Made by a program: the position numbers and the translations under genes | Notes under the pieces: generated by a model | Database searches by the model: none | The model's input: only the letters and a program-made list of their open reading frames with translations | What the model was told of the DNA's origin: nothing | Shown here: piece after piece, positions 1 to 11,565 of the stretch | Layout of the letters: every line of letters starts with the position of its first letter | Numbering within the stretch: the first letter of the stretch is position 1 | NCBI GenBank assembly: GCA_947561395.2 | Contig: OX387183.1 | Coordinates: 45,626,890-45,690,889, forward strand | Length of the DNA: 64,000 nt | Origin: Buxus sempervirens | Lineage: Eukaryota > Streptophyta > Magnoliopsida > Buxales > Buxaceae | Direction of reading: 5' to 3'

Positions 1-114
1 TAGGGAAGGAGAGAGGATCGGTGGGAGAGAGGAAGAGAGATGGAGAGACGGGAAGGGGAAGGATTGAGGGAGGAGGTGATGGTGCTCTATTATATGCAAG
101 AGAGCACCATCACC

Positions 115-1085
115 AGGCACCAGTCTTGCTCTTCCCTTTCTTTGTCTTGCTCCTTTGTAGCTCCACCCAATCCCTACATTTCCAATGTAAGCCTCTCCAG
201 GTCTGTGGCTTCAGTTCAAACCCAAGATTATGGTAATATGAAGGTTCAACCTCGGGAAGAGGATCCTCTGTGAAGCGCTTCACAGAGGATCCTCTGTGAA
301 GCGGGGAGGTACCCCCATAAATGGGGGTACCTCAGGCAATTTATGGGGGTACCTCAGGTACCCCATTGTTTGCTATGAAACAGGAAGGTACCCCCGATTT
401 ATGGGGGGTACCCAAGGCAAACAATGGGGTACCCCATTGTTTATTTGAAGCAGGAAAGTACCCTCGGTTTACGAGGGTACCCTCATAAACCGAGGGTACC
501 TTCCTGCTTCACTAAACAATGGGGTACCTCCTTGTTTGCCTGGGGTACCCCATTGTTTCTCTTGTTTGTCTGAGGTACTCCCATAAATCGAGGGTACCTT
601 CCCGCTTCACAGAGGATCCTCTGTGAAGCGCTTCACAGAGGATCCTGGGCGTCAACCTCGATGGGATTTTTTCTTTCACCAATTTGGCTTGATTCACCAC
701 TTCCAAACTCACTCGATCCGTCGTTGATCCATGGACCACCTTCTTTTCTTCGTGAGTGCTTCCTTCCTGATTTCCTTCTGCTGGACCAATTGCTAGATAA
801 AAGTGGGTTTCTGCATTGCTCTTGCCAAGAAGTTCATCATTTGTTGCTGCCTCAACTCCGTTACTTGCAACCTTTGTTCCATGGCTTGAAGTTAGGCTCT
901 AGTATTCTGCTGCTGTTGCTTGAGCTTCACCGATTCTATCATCAGAACATGCTTACTAAGCTTCAACCTTTCAAACTTTCCTCTCCAACCCGAACCGTCC
1001 TACCTCAACACATTACCCCAAACTTTGCTGAGGAAAGAGGGATTGAGAAGGTGCCCCTTGAGAAATCCTTCATTAGCACAGGTAA
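115..1085 (-). pseudogene. Class A heat-shock transcription factor pseudogene (HSFA2/HSFA6b-like), split by a MITE
   Basis: Read on the minus strand from about 1085 leftward, this begins with the end of an HSF DNA-binding domain (ANEGFLKG). It continues into the HR-A/B oligomerisation coiled coil, with recognisable pieces KHVLMIESVKLKQQQQNTRA, LQAMEQRLQ, RQQQMMNFLARAMQKPTFI and QLVQQKEIRKE, then the basic stretch TKKRR. After the inserted MITE, homology resumes with PIEVEPSYYHNLGFEL and, in another frame, DLERLTLEM and GLGGATKEQ, which match the spacer before the C-terminal activation region of HSFA2/HSFA6b proteins. There are at least three in-frame stops in the HR-A/B part, another after LTLEM, frameshifts near ANEGFLKG and before DLERL, and the insertion. 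The first exon with most of the DNA-binding domain is not visible to the right. Intact class A HSFs are nuclear, trimeric activators of heat-stress genes. The family call is firm; the subgroup is tentative. Confidence 0.85.
255..651. mobile_element. 397-bp foldback MITE, Mutator-type (9-bp TSD), inside the HSF pseudogene
   Basis: The 9-bp sequence TCAACCTCG occurs at 246-254 and again at 652-660, directly flanking the element; this is the target duplication size of Mutator-like elements. The ends are complementary: AGGATCCTCTGTGAAGCG lies near the left end and its reverse complement near the right end. The ends are themselves palindromic (TGTGAAGCGCTTCACA). The interior is a series of nested palindromes built on GGTACCCCCAT / ATGGGGGTACC and AACAATGGGGTACCCCATTG, so the whole element can fold on itself. 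It has no coding capacity. Removing the element and one flank copy restores continuous HSF homology, which confirms the boundaries. Confidence 0.85.
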
Positions 1086-1109
1086 AAAATCTCATGCGCA
1101 TCGCAGTTG

Positions 1110-1290
1110 GAGACAAAGCATCGGACTAAGTGATAGAGAGAGAAGGGAGACAGGATGAGAAAATCGAAACTAAGTGATAAAGAGAGAAGAGAGGTTAGGA
1201 AAGGAGGGAAAGCCTTGGATGCTCGAGGCGGCCACATCAGCCCGAGGCAATCAACCTGAATATAATAGACTAGCAGACAGCCCATGCGAT
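1110..1290. repeat. Dispersed repeat, copy 1 (related to 7215-7370)
   Basis: A purine-rich stretch (GAGAGAAGGGAGACAGG and similar) leads into a GC-rich segment and ends in AATATAATAGAC. The same order, with a shared end close to AATATAATAGA, is seen at about 7215-7370. Similarity is clear only over the last 50 bp or so. It may be the 3' part of a non-LTR element, but I cannot name a family. Confidence 0.35.
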
Positions 1291-1810
1291 GCACAGGTAT
1301 CGCATATCTGTACTATTTATAATGGAAATAGGCTCCTTGGAAAGCATGCCAAACAAAATGTGCAACCTTTCAAAATAGTCCTTACACACCTATTGATAAG
1401 ATTTATTAATTTAAGGGTACAATGGTAAAAAATACCTCAATTTTTTCAAGGAAGGAAGTGGATGTAAGATAAATTACAAACTATTAGAGAAAAAAATTGA
1501 TTTTACATTAGAAATTAATTTTAGATTAAAAATTAAATTTTACCAATAATTAAAATTAATTTAAGCCAATTCAAACAAAAATAATCATAATTTGGATCTT
1601 TTTTAGTTTTTTTAGGGTTTCTAATTTAATTTCCAGAGTTAGAAAAGAGATCATTACTGATTTGGAAGCTATATGTAGGTATTCTTCATCTTCTTCTACA
1701 CGTTACCCTTCGGAAACAAACAACAAACAAATCAAGAGAGAAGGGCTTAAAGGGCTCAAATTTGTGTAATAATGGCTTATTACAAAATATTTTTCATGAG
1801 GATAACTTCG
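1291..1810. other. AT-rich spacer, no gene seen
   Basis: This is an AT-rich stretch between the dispersed repeat and the hAT-like element. No open frame, repeat end or RNA gene is convincing in it. Confidence 0.5.
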
Positions 1811-3185
1811 GCTCTGTTTGGTAATGCTTTTGCTTTCTTGCTTTTGAAAGCAAGAAAGCAAAAAAGTATTTTTCTGCTTTTCAAAAGATCTTTTGTTGAA
1901 GCAAAGCTGTTTGGTAAACTTTTGCTTTGCTGCTAAAAAGCAAAAAAACATGTTTGGTAACTACAATAGGATATAAATTGCTTTTATGCTATCATATAAA
2001 ACTACAGTAAACTATTGATGTATTATACTTAAAAATATACTTGACGTATATTGTAACGGGTTGAGTAATAATCGGGTCGGTTCAAGTTGAATCTATTTAT
2101 TGGTGGGTTGGTTGGGAAAATCTAAAACCAAACCCAACTCGCCAATAATCGAGTTCAACCCACCAACCCGATTAAATTTTTTTTAATTATAAAAAATAAA
2201 CCAATAGAAAATAACATGAATTAGTGATACAATTTAGGGTTAAACAGGTCATTATTGAGTTAAATGGGCCATTATTGAGTTAAATGGGTCATTATCGGGT
2301 TAAACGGATCATTATTGGGTTAAGCGGGTCATTATCAAGTTAAACGAGTCATTATTAGGTTAAACGGGTCATTATCGAGTTAAATGGGCCATTATTGAGT
2401 TAAACGGGTCATTATCATGTTAAATGGATCATTATTAGGTTAAGCGGGTCATTATTGGGTTAAACGAGTCATTATCAGGTTAAACGGATCATTATCGAGT
2501 TAAACGGGGCCATTATCGAGTTAAACGGGTCATTATCGGGTTAAACGGATCATTATCGGGTTAAGCGGGTCATTATCGGGTTAAACGAGTCATTATCAAG
2601 TAAAATGGGCCATTATCGTGTTAAACGGGTCATTATTGTGTTAAACGGGTCATATCGGGTTGAACAAATCATTATCGGGTTAAGCGGGTCATTATTGGGT
2701 TAAACGAATCAATATCAGATTAAATGGACCATTATCGTGTTAAATGGGCCATTATTGTGTTAAACGGGTCATTATCGGGTTGAACGGATCATTATCAGGT
2801 TAAGCGGGTCATTATTGGGGTTAAACGGGTAATTATCGTGTTAAACAAGTCATTATTGAGTTAAACAAATCATTATTGGACTAGATTCAAGTTGACCCGA
2901 ATACGAATGGGTTACTAAATCCCCAACCCCGAAGCCGACCCAACTATTATACGGGTCAACCCGAACCATTGGATTTGTTGAGGGCTTTAGAAGCAAGAAA
3001 GTAAATTTATGGTTAAAGTGAGAAGCAACATTTCTATGCTTCTTTTGAAAAGCAATGAAATTGCTTTTTTGCTTCTTATAAATTGCTTCATGTGTGCATA
3101 ACCAAACAACACTTTTGCTTTCGAAAGCAATTTTTTGCTCTCAAAAGCAAAAAAAACACTTCTAAAAAGCGTTACCAAACGGTAC
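1811..3185. mobile_element. Non-autonomous hAT-like element with an internal minisatellite
   Basis: The left end reads GCTCTGTTTGGTAATGCTTT and the right end, reverse-complemented, GTACCGTTTGGTAACGCTTT, a terminal inverted repeat of the kind common in plant hAT MITEs. The short flank CTTCG is repeated on both sides (1806-1810 and 3186-3190); this is shorter than the 8 bp expected for hAT, so the exact ends may be off by a base or two. Subterminal regions are rich in AAAGCAA / TTGCTTT inverted motifs. The centre is filled by a 20-bp tandem array flanked by CCAACCCG-rich segments. No transposase frame is present. Confidence 0.65.
2240..2880. repeat. Minisatellite, about 20-bp unit GTTAAACGGGTCATTATCGG
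   Basis: About 30 tandem units are visible, with the variable positions mainly in AAACGGG/AAATGGG/AAGCGGG and ATTATC/ATTATT. Unit length is almost constant at 20 bp. The array lies wholly inside the hAT-like element. It is not a telomeric repeat (plant telomere is TTTAGGG). Confidence 0.9.
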
Positions 3186-3323
3186 CTTCGTCTTTTTGTT
3201 ATTGACTTTCCAAAATATATCCTTTAACAAATTCGAAGTCATTAAATATTTCAAACAATTATTCATTTCCTCTTTTACCATGGTATACATAAAATAGAAC
3301 ACCTGGCACCAGCTAGTAATAAT

Positions 3324-6321
3324 TGTAAAACACCGAATTTTCACCAAATAAATAAATAAATAATAAATAAAAGAAAATATGAGTTAAGTCCTAGTTAAAA
3401 TAAAAAGTGAAGATTTAGAGGATAAGTAATTCGAATAAGTCATAAGTTGTAAATAAAGAAATAATTTTAATGAAATTAGCCTAAAAGAGTAAAAAAGGTA
3501 TTTTGGTAATTTTCAGAAAAGGGTAATTATTAAATAGATCATTAAATAATAACTAGAATTTGAAAATAGAAGGAAATAATTTATTTTGACAATTTAGAAA
3601 TTAAAAGGAATTAATAAAAGCCTAAAAGTGGGAAAAAGGGTAATTAGGAGATTTCAAGTCTTAATTTGGAGAAAATAAGGTTTTAGGTGATATTAAGGTT
3701 TAATTAATTATTATGCACGAAAATAGGTTGTAAGTAGGAGTTTAGATGATAAGAGATTTAATTAATAATGTTTTAGTAGAAAAATAAAAGGTGGAAAAAA
3801 AGTAGGAATTAATTAGAATGGGTTAGACTTTAATTAGACCAAGGTTGGGTTAGCCTAAATTAAAGTAGCATATTAGGGTTGGTTTAGGACTTCTGAAGCC
3901 TAATATAAATAGGAGATTAAGGTTAGACAAGAGAGAATTTTCGTGGGTTTATTATTGAGAGAAAAGAGGGAGAGAAAGGAAGAAGGTTGCTAATAGAGAT
4001 GCTTGACCAGCCATCATCAAATCATGATTGGGGAAAATCCGTACAATGGATCGCCTTCAAATTTGGGGGTTTTGTTCATTATTGATGGAAATACAATATG
4101 TACGGTAGATATGTGAATTAGAGAGCTCTACCTTGGTGCATTTGGGAGCAAAAGTAAGGTCCAGAATTAGAAGCTTCAATGGAAGAAGGATTTTAGCGTA
4201 TAAGGCAAGTAGTAACCCTTGGAAAATGTGAGGAACTGCATGATTTCATTTTCTGTGATTTCATATGGATTGAATGGATTAATCGGAACAGTATTTACAT
4301 GGAATCAAATTGTTTATATGTTAGTGATTGATATTCTTGAAGGATTTATTGAAATAAAGAAGAAAACTTGGTTTGATCATGAAATTAATTATAGGATGGT
4401 ATTTAATTGATGGGAATTAGTCTAGAAGGCTTTAGGAATGTTTTAGAATGTTATTAGATTAATTTAGACCAAAGAAACATATAGCAAAAGCATAACAATC
4501 CGAACTTTGCAAATCTGGAAAATTCTGTTAAAAATTGCATGAGCGCCTAGGATCGCCTAGCCCTGTAGCTAGAGGTAGGCGTTCTATGTAAAATTTGCAG
4601 ATTTTGGGGATTTTGTAATATGAATAAATATCCAATAATTTTTCTATTTAGTTAAGCATGTTAGCATCTTTATAAGGACTTAATTAAGGTATAAAAATTA
4701 TAAAATTAAATTGGAAAGATTAATCAATAAATTGAAGGTTATAATGAAAGGGTGTGCATAAAAGGGTCTAAATGGTATGGGATATTGATAGAAATAATTC
4801 TACTGGAATTCCTAGGGTAAAACCATCTCCTAAACTTTATTTTAGGTCTTTAGAACATGCTAGAGAAATAAAATACAGAAAACCTAAATGGAAACTATCT
4901 TAGGTGTTAAGATAGGAAATTGGATTCTAATAAAGGGATTAATAAGGAAAACACTAAGTAAGATTTGATTTACTTTATTTGAGCTTTCAATATGAATGTT
5001 GGCTACTGAAATTGCATAAACTCTGAGTTTTATCAAACATATGATACATGAGTTTTATTTTGAATATATTTGGGAAATTGCATATGTTATTCTGAAAAAG
5101 CCTTTAATTGAATTTGTAAGGATTGAATCATGGTTTTCCCATGGGATGGAATACTTGGGTATGGTTTGGTATGTGGTATGGTGTTGTTCACTTTACTTTT
5201 ACGGTTGGGTGATACGGCTTCTGTGGTTGAGTTGATACTAACTTTTACGGCAGAGATGGGTAATCCTCTGTGTAGAGATGTTTAATCCTTTACGGGTAAA
5301 AGTGTGTATGCCTCCTACATTAGCGTGTCCTCCCGTATGTGGTTTTATCGTGTTTTGTGTCAGTGGGCTTAGCTGTATATGGATCCATAATTTTGGCTGG
5401 TTAGCTAAGTGGTATTTAGTTTGGGTTGAGTTACTCCTATGTGCGAGCGCGCTTCCCTTGCAAATTAGTTTGCTCTGGGAAGGTCCTATGTCTGAAGGGA
5501 TACCCCGATGCGCCGCTGGTGATTCCCTGTACATGTGGATAAGCGACCATCTCCATGTATTGATTCTGGTGCTCCATGCTGGTGGTACATGCCAACTCTG
5601 TTGAGTTCGTGCACAATAAGTCGGTGACTACGACTCTTGTCTAAGCTGCGCTACATGGGGCTTGAGTATCATTAAGTAGCACTGCCTCTAAGTCATACGG
5701 TGGTATAGCATTTAGTCGAGTGTCCTCTCAAATACTTATCATCTTTGTGAGTCCTGAAATGGCACGTGTTTTATCGCTTTTGTCGATTTTACCTCATTAA
5801 CATCCAATTACTGGTATTTGTACATGATCATCTGTTTTTATCGCTTTATTTGGAATTGCTATGGATGACTTGGCTTTCTCGTCTTATCGTGGATTAATCG
5901 AATACCTCATGACTATTTGCTTACATTAGACTGTTTCAAATTGCATGCACCTACTACTTGCTGAGATGTAAATCTCACTTCGTTTTCCCCTATTTTCAAT
6001 TTGCTTGGAGAGATCGCGAAGATGGGGTTTTAAATTGATAGGTAGAATTGTAATTGGCATTAATATCACATGTTGATTAGATAAACCTTATTGTAGACTG
6101 AATTGATATTATTGAATAAAGAATTGTTTTTATTGGCCATCAGAACTATGATGTAATTAATTAGTAAATTTTAAAATTATTGTGAATCTTAGTTTGTATC
6201 TGACCTCAGCTTTGTGGTAACACCTCGAGTTTGGTTGTTGAACTGAACTTGGGTTGTTACAGTAGCGAACCGGGTTTGGGTTGGGTGCCGGTTTGCACTG
6301 ACCCGGGTTCGGGGCGTTACA
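3324..6321 (+). mobile_element. Solo LTR of a Del/Tekay-like chromovirus (Ty3/gypsy), 2,998 bp
   Basis: The unit begins TGTAAAACACC and ends GGGGCGTTACA, giving the TG...CA ends of an LTR. The 5-bp sequence ATAAT flanks it exactly on both sides (3319-3323 and 6322-6326). Its size of about 3 kb and its TGTAACACC-type termini are as in plant Del/Tekay chromoviruses, which have very long LTRs. A promoter-like TATAAATAGG at about 3903-3912 is followed by a purine-rich stretch. There is no internal coding region, so it is a solo LTR left by recombination between two LTRs. Short open frames inside it (for example 5278-5604) look accidental. The perfect duplication suggests a moderate age. Confidence 0.8.
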
Positions 6322-6497
6322 ATAATTAATAAGAAGAAAGTAACCAACAGTTGGCACTTGTGAGATAATGACGCTGGCATTTGCTTGGAAGAGTAAAAAC
6401 GGAACGAAAGGTAAAAATTACAAAACTGTAACATAGAAATTTATTGGTTGCACGTAAACCTAGAGTGGAATGATTTCGTAGTCGGTTGAAGCATTTC

Positions 6498-6905
6498 CTT
6501 TTTTTATTTTTTGGTAGAAAGCCATAACTAGGCAATTTCATTAACAAAAAGTAATAGTACATCATTCAAGATAGGATACATCAAAGAGCACATAAGAAAC
6601 CAAAAAAGAGACCGGATACTCGGGACTAGATAACCAAAGATACCACCACCAACAGACGTGTTAGTATTTGCACCAAACAAAGGAAATTTCAGGCATACGG
6701 CGAAAACCAAACGACCTGATGGATAACCATCAGAAGCGCCTGAAGAAGGGTCCGCTACCTGGCGGATTTTGGGAGTCCACAAAGGGAACAGAGTCGCTAA
6801 CAGAGTTGCGACGGAATAGGGAAGGATCAGGATATCAATCCTCACCGAAGAGAGGCGCAAACACCAGCACATTGTCATGGAAGCACCCTAATACCTATCT
6901 CTGAC
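6498..6905 (-). mobile_element. Non-LTR retroelement tail (LINE/SINE-like fragment)
   Basis: On the minus strand the segment ends with TTTTTGTTAATGAAATTGCC, then TTGGTAGAAAGCC-type sequence in complement, and an A-rich tail (seen as a T-run at about 6498-6512 on the plus strand). This is the usual layout of a plant LINE 3' end. The upstream 350 bp are open in one minus-strand frame (6528-6878), but I recognise no reverse transcriptase or endonuclease motif. No target duplication was found. The family is uncertain. Confidence 0.4.
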
Positions 6906-7214
6906 TATCACAAACACAGACAAAATAAGGCCATCGGCCTTGAGCGGAGCCGAGAGACGGCCAAACCAGATAACACCTATTAACAAGACATGATAATCTA
7001 ACTGATAATCAACATGAACAAAACCCCACATTTTGCCATTGCCAAAATTCAAGAACTGGTTTCTTCCTCGGGCATGAGTGCAGTTCTACAAAGAGGCGCG
7101 TGATTTTCCAATAATCCAACCATCTCTCCAAACACACCTTATGGAAGGAGAGGGCGGATTAGAGGTTCCTAAGACCGGGCTGAAGGGTCGATTTAGGAGT
7201 TGTAGGGCCTTCAA

Positions 7215-7370
7215 TGGGAGAGAGTAGATTAGATAGGGTGAGATAGAGACGGAGAGAAGTATCACGAAGCATGAGAGGAGAGGGCGGATTAGAGGCTCGG
7301 ACACCCGAGGCTGCCCGAAGCAGCCACGACAGCCCAAGGCAGTCAGCCTTAATATAATAGATAGATAGAT
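7215..7370. repeat. Dispersed repeat, copy 2 (related to 1110-1290)
   Basis: It is purine-rich, then GC-rich, and ends in AATATAATAGATAGATAG. It shares the final 50 bp or so with the copy near 1240-1290. The end is a short ATAG microsatellite, as some non-LTR elements have. Identity of the family is unknown. Confidence 0.35.
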
Positions 7371-7689
7371 AAAAGACACCTATCAGATGGATTTAACGGA
7401 ATCAACTGACAAAATTCAAAATTTAAAATTTAAAATTTAAATGCCAATCCCGCTTGAATCGAAATATGAAGGGAAAATTATTGAAAAGGGTACCTTTTCT
7501 AAGTTATTGCTAAAAACATGCCAAAAAAAAATCTTATTGGCAAAAAAATGCACCTTTTGAAGACTAATTGCAAAAGAAGGGGAGCAGGTCATGTCCTATG
7601 CTTTCATCCCCATTTTACCCCATGTCAGCCAGCTCAGCCGTCCAACCTTTTGTCAAAATCAAGCTTTTTTGTATATTGTGTTAGTGCAC

Positions 7690-8352
7690 TAGGGTTGCTT
7701 ACTGGCTGTGCCGGCCCAAGCAAGGCACAGGCGTGCCTAGGGCCCTGCAGGCACAGCCCGCCAGGGCAAGCAGCTCGGCGGGCCGTGGCACGAGTGCCCA
7801 CGGGCCCGCGGCAAAGCTGGCCGCGGCGGGCTGGCCCGCTATGGGGCACGCCTGGGTGGCCCAACTAGCCTAGTTTATTAATTTAACCCAAAAATTGTTG
7901 GTAGTGAGGTTCGAACCTTGCCCAACAGGTGTGAAATTTGTCTCCTTAACCACTCAATCATAGCAACTTCTTGTATCAATAGTATCATAATTAAATTATT
8001 TTAGTTAAAAATTAAGGATACCTATAATTATAGAAGCTCTTACATAATCAATCAAAACTAAGAAAATTATTAGATATAAATAAGCCTAAAAAGCTGTTAT
8101 AAATCTCCAATTAAATATATTTGTTAAGTCCATTGTTTTTAATTAGACTACTTTAAATCTTTAATGGGTGTAATTTATATTTTTTTTGAGCAAAATCAAT
8201 CCCAATAAGTGTAAAACAATTTTGTGAATAATAAAAATATTTTTCAGAATTTTTTGTGAGTTTTTGGATTTTTTTTTTTGTGATTTTTTAGGATTTTTTT
8301 ATTAAAAAAAGGGTTTTAATACCCTGGCACGTGCCGGCCCACGAGCAACCCT
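7690..8352. mobile_element. 663-bp non-autonomous hAT-like insertion in the left MULE arm
   Basis: The ends are TAGGGTTGC and GCAACCCT, followed inward on both sides by the subterminal inverted motif GTGCCGGCCCA. The flank GTGCAC is present on both sides (7684-7689 and 8353-8358). The corresponding place in the right MULE arm (about 33257) lacks the insertion, which proves it arrived after the arm duplication. The outer 150 bp at the left is very GC-rich with repeated GGGC/GCCC motifs; the centre is AT-rich. It has no transposase frame. Confidence 0.75.
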
Positions 8353-8359
8353 GTGCACC

Positions 8360-8700
8360 CATCTGCTCAAAACGAACCTCACACACTGTCTGGTGACCCT
8401 CTCCGACGATCCCTCTTTTAGAAGTGTTCCCCAGTTTGATGCCAACAGTGAATCTCTCATCCTAAAACGCTTCAACTTAGAACTCTCTAGCAATTGATAT
8501 TGTTTCCAACACTCACACCTTCGAATTTTGTTATAGTTTATGAGCGGCCGTTGAATGTATTCTCAAGTGTTACGGTGGACTGGCAAGAGAGGGTGAGAGT
8601 TGAAGATTCAGTTGTCTGATTGTGCTTGATGCCAAAGGCCAAATCCCCAAAGCCTACTATTGCACAAAGACAAGGTAGATCTATGTCTTCTAATTTATCT
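8360..8700 (+). pseudogene. Unidentified gene fragment in the left MULE arm
   Basis: In plus-strand reading the segment gives LLKTNLTHCLV, then PQFDANSESLILKRFNLELS, and further on a second piece similar to DWQE-RVRVEDSVV, ending in CAAGGTAGATC, which resembles an exon end followed by a splice donor. The same fragment is carried on the minus strand of the right arm. I do not recognise the protein family. Stops and frame changes show that it is not functional here. It looks like host coding sequence captured in the arm of the MULE. Confidence 0.5.
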
Positions 8701-9105
8701 TAATCTGTGTTGTTATATTGGGGATTGTTTATGACAATCCTCAAATTCTATATATAAAAGCTTTTTATCGAAGCAAGCATGATCTCGGGGTTGCTCTAAA
8801 CCCATCGAAGATTTAGATAAACAGAGGAACCGAAAGAGGGAATTAATTTATATGTTTAAAGGATCTTCAAACTTTGGGAATGGCATCAATGGCACATGAT
8901 TTTCCTAAGATTATTTCTTCATCATTGTAGGAACATGGGAGGGAAAGAGGACTTTAACAAAATCAAGGTTTTACGTCACATACTTTACTCTTAGTTTTCT
9001 TTTGGCTTATTTTGTATTTTCTCTCCTTTTTTACCCCTTTTTTAAGGATAGTAAGCTGTTTCACTTTTGCTTAAGGATCCAAAACCAACACAGATAATTA
9101 ATCTA

Positions 9106-10794
9106 ATTCTTGTGTTCAGATTATTGAATGTGTTCAATAGTTTAGGGAAAATTATTAAATGTGTTCAGATTATTGAATGTGTTTAGATTAATTTGTGTGT
9201 ATGTCATGATGCCCTAAATTTTGTTTAGTTAGAGTGCCCTGTGTGAGTATGTGTTTGGTTTTGGTCTGCTTTCATTCTCATCTTCATCGCTTTGATAATT
9301 CTGCTGATGTTAATTGGCTTGTAAATTTGATGAAAAAAAAATAGTGTTTACCCTTTGAAACACACATTCAAAAAGAGCATGTTTCAGTCATTCGACCCTT
9401 ATATTGCACAAGGAAATTGCCTACTCTCCAGCTGTTTAGCTGAAATTTGCCAATTGCCATTGTGAATTATTATTATTATTTTCTTTGTTGGGGTTCTTTT
9501 GAGAGATTTGGACCACTTGGTGTTGCTATAATTGAGATTTGTTAGTTACTATAGGATCATACTTACTCTTTAGTCCAAGCTCATGACCTTAGCCCAATAA
9601 AAAAATAAAGATCGCTCCTTCGTCGCCATGCTCAAAAAAACAAAAATCCATGTCACCACCGGTGGAGCCATAAGGCCCATAACATAGAAATACACCCGGT
9701 TTTTGCGGACTCAGATTCTTGTGGGTGTAAATTACCCCTTTGTCACTATCCACAACTTGCCCACTCCCTCTTAGAATCCTACATATGTATGAAAAAGTTC
9801 TATTAATAAATGGAAGTTTCTAACAGTTTGAATATTCAATCAACATCCTTGATGTTTTTGACCCATATTCACCGAATCTGATAAAGCAACCAGGGCTGCT
9901 GACAGAGAGACACAGAATGCCACAAATGAACCCAAACTAGAACCCAAAGGAAGGTCTAAAGTGACAACTACACTTGGAAGCTTACAATTGCCAAATTAAA
10001 GGAACAAAATCAAAATTCTCAAGTGTATAGGAGGATTTTGGAGAGGGCTGGTTCAGTAGAAAATACGAATCTGTACTATGTCTATACCCTTGATGAAAAT
10101 GTATAGCCAGAGAAACGCTGAAACTCTAGCAGCGAGTCCAATATTTGCCTTCGGAATATTCTGTTCACTAACAAGAATGGCAACTGATTTCATAGATTCT
10201 GGTGAGCATGACACGGGCTTTGAAGAGAGAGGTATTGTAACATCTGGTTTTAAGTGTTTCTATAATTTGGATTTACTTTCGATGCTTTGAGGGTTGTCAT
10301 AAATTTTTTGTTAATTATTGGATTAACTACTAAATTAAATATGATTTATTGGTATTTACTAATGGGATTATATATCTTAATTGTGAATTATCTCATATAT
10401 TTTGAATGCATGAATAATTAGAACAATTGTTAGGCTTGTATTGCTCCTTGCTATGATGTGTTATTGGGATTCGTTACCTTAAGTTTTAGGCCTCTTTAGA
10501 TTGTAAATGTAATCTATTTCATTTCTGCATGTAGTATTTATATTTATAATTGGTTATGGTGGAGCTTGACATAGGATTTGGTGAACCCCAAAAACTGATT
10601 TGTAGGATTGTCATAAAAGTCGATGATATTAGTATTGCAAGCTAGATAGAATGATATATCAACACTAACTGACAAATGCCAACACCTATAGGAGTGCATA
10701 ATGATACAAATTTTAAGACCCATGTTAACACCTATATATCTAGTGTTATGTCAACACCTAGGAGGAACACAAGTGCAACTTCTTGTTATGGTTT
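9106..10794. other. MULE interior, no gene recognised
   Basis: This AT-rich DNA includes a small degenerate tandem motif (GATTATTGAATGTGTT) at about 9118-9190. Short open frames such as 10078-10290 have no recognisable domain. Confidence 0.5.
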
Positions 10795-10977
10795 GAGGAT
10801 GAGGAAAGCGGGGAATCAAGAGAATCTTCTGTGAGAAAGAGCACTAGATAAAACCGAAGCATTGTATGGGAGCTCGAACGTTGATTGCTGGAAGAAGAGC
10901 GTGACCATGCAAGAAGGATGTCAGACATCTATCGGCAGTTGCTACAGGACATTGACAATGTGAAGCTAAGGGATTAA
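10795..10977 (+). pseudogene. Unidentified coding remnant with coiled-coil character
   Basis: One plus-strand frame reads ESGESRESSVRKSTR, a stop, NRSIVWELER, a stop, then LLEEERDHARRMSDIYRQLL and QDIDNVKLRD. The heptad-like spacing of Leu/Ile/Met and the high charge suggest the end of a coiled-coil protein. It has two internal stops. It lies in the MULE interior next to the minisatellite and may be the last exon of a gene the element once carried. No family is recognised. Confidence 0.4.
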
Positions 10978-11239
10978 AATGAAATTAATGGACGCCAATG
11001 TTACAAAAATATAGGATAATGAAGAAAAAGAATATAATTTTCTAGGCCTAGACTTCTATTCCAAATCACACAAATTGTATCAATCAAATCATAGAGGACA
11101 AAACTTTTCTAATGAATCCTTTGTATTTGTGACCATGATGACAAAACTCTTTGTTTTTTTTCTTTTTTTTTTGGATCTATTCCATTTGCTTGTCTGGTCA
11201 TAGCTATAAATAATTTGTACAAATGCTTCAATCGGGACA

Positions 11240-11565
11240 CCAACCTTAAGGGGCTCTATTTGATGAAAGATTGTGAGAACATTCTTACAAGAAAAAATGC
11301 ACAAAATTACGATGATACAATCACAATTTCAAGGGGATACGAGCACATTCTTAGTTGGATACAAGCAGGATCTTACGGGGATACAAGTACAATCTTAAGG
11401 GGATACAATAACATTCTTAAGGGGATACATGCAAAATATTAAGGGGATACAAGTACAGTCGTACGAGGATACATGCACAGTCTTAAGGGGATACAATCAC
11501 AGTCTTAATTAAAGGGATACAAGAACATTTTTAAGGGAGATACAAGCATAATCTTGTAGGATACA
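11240..11565. repeat. Minisatellite, unit about 20-21 bp GGGGATACAAGCACAGTCTT (left part)
   Basis: Tandem, slightly degenerate units of the form GGGGATACAA(G/T)(C/A)ACA(G/A)TCTTA. The array is cut at 11565 by the Tat element and resumes at 28172. About 15 units are seen on this side. Confidence 0.9.

Larger units (their letters stand above)
7471..9105 (+). repeat. Left inverted arm of the MULE-like element
   Basis: It matches 32480-33479 in reverse complement from the outermost base to about 9105. Shared landmarks include AAAAACATGCC, CAAGCTTTTTTGTATATT, ATCATGCTTGC-type sequence in complement, and CCAACACAGATAATTAATCT at the inner limit. A 663-bp hAT-like insertion at 7690-8352 interrupts it. 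Beyond 9105 the two sides no longer match. Confidence 0.85.

Noticed and set aside
661-1158. Plus-strand open frame of 165 codons
   Set aside because: It is the shadow of the HSF pseudogene on the minus strand.
2240-2880. GGGTTAAAC repeats as interstitial telomere
   Set aside because: The unit is 20 bp and does not contain TTTAGGG arrays; it is a minisatellite within a hAT-like element.
5278-5604. Plus-strand frame of 108 codons in the solo LTR
   Set aside because: No recognisable domain, and it lies inside non-coding LTR sequence.
7908-7917. GGTTCGAACC as the B box of a tRNA or tRNA-derived SINE
   Set aside because: No acceptor stem, A box or anticodon arm is visible around it, and it lies within the hAT-like insertion.
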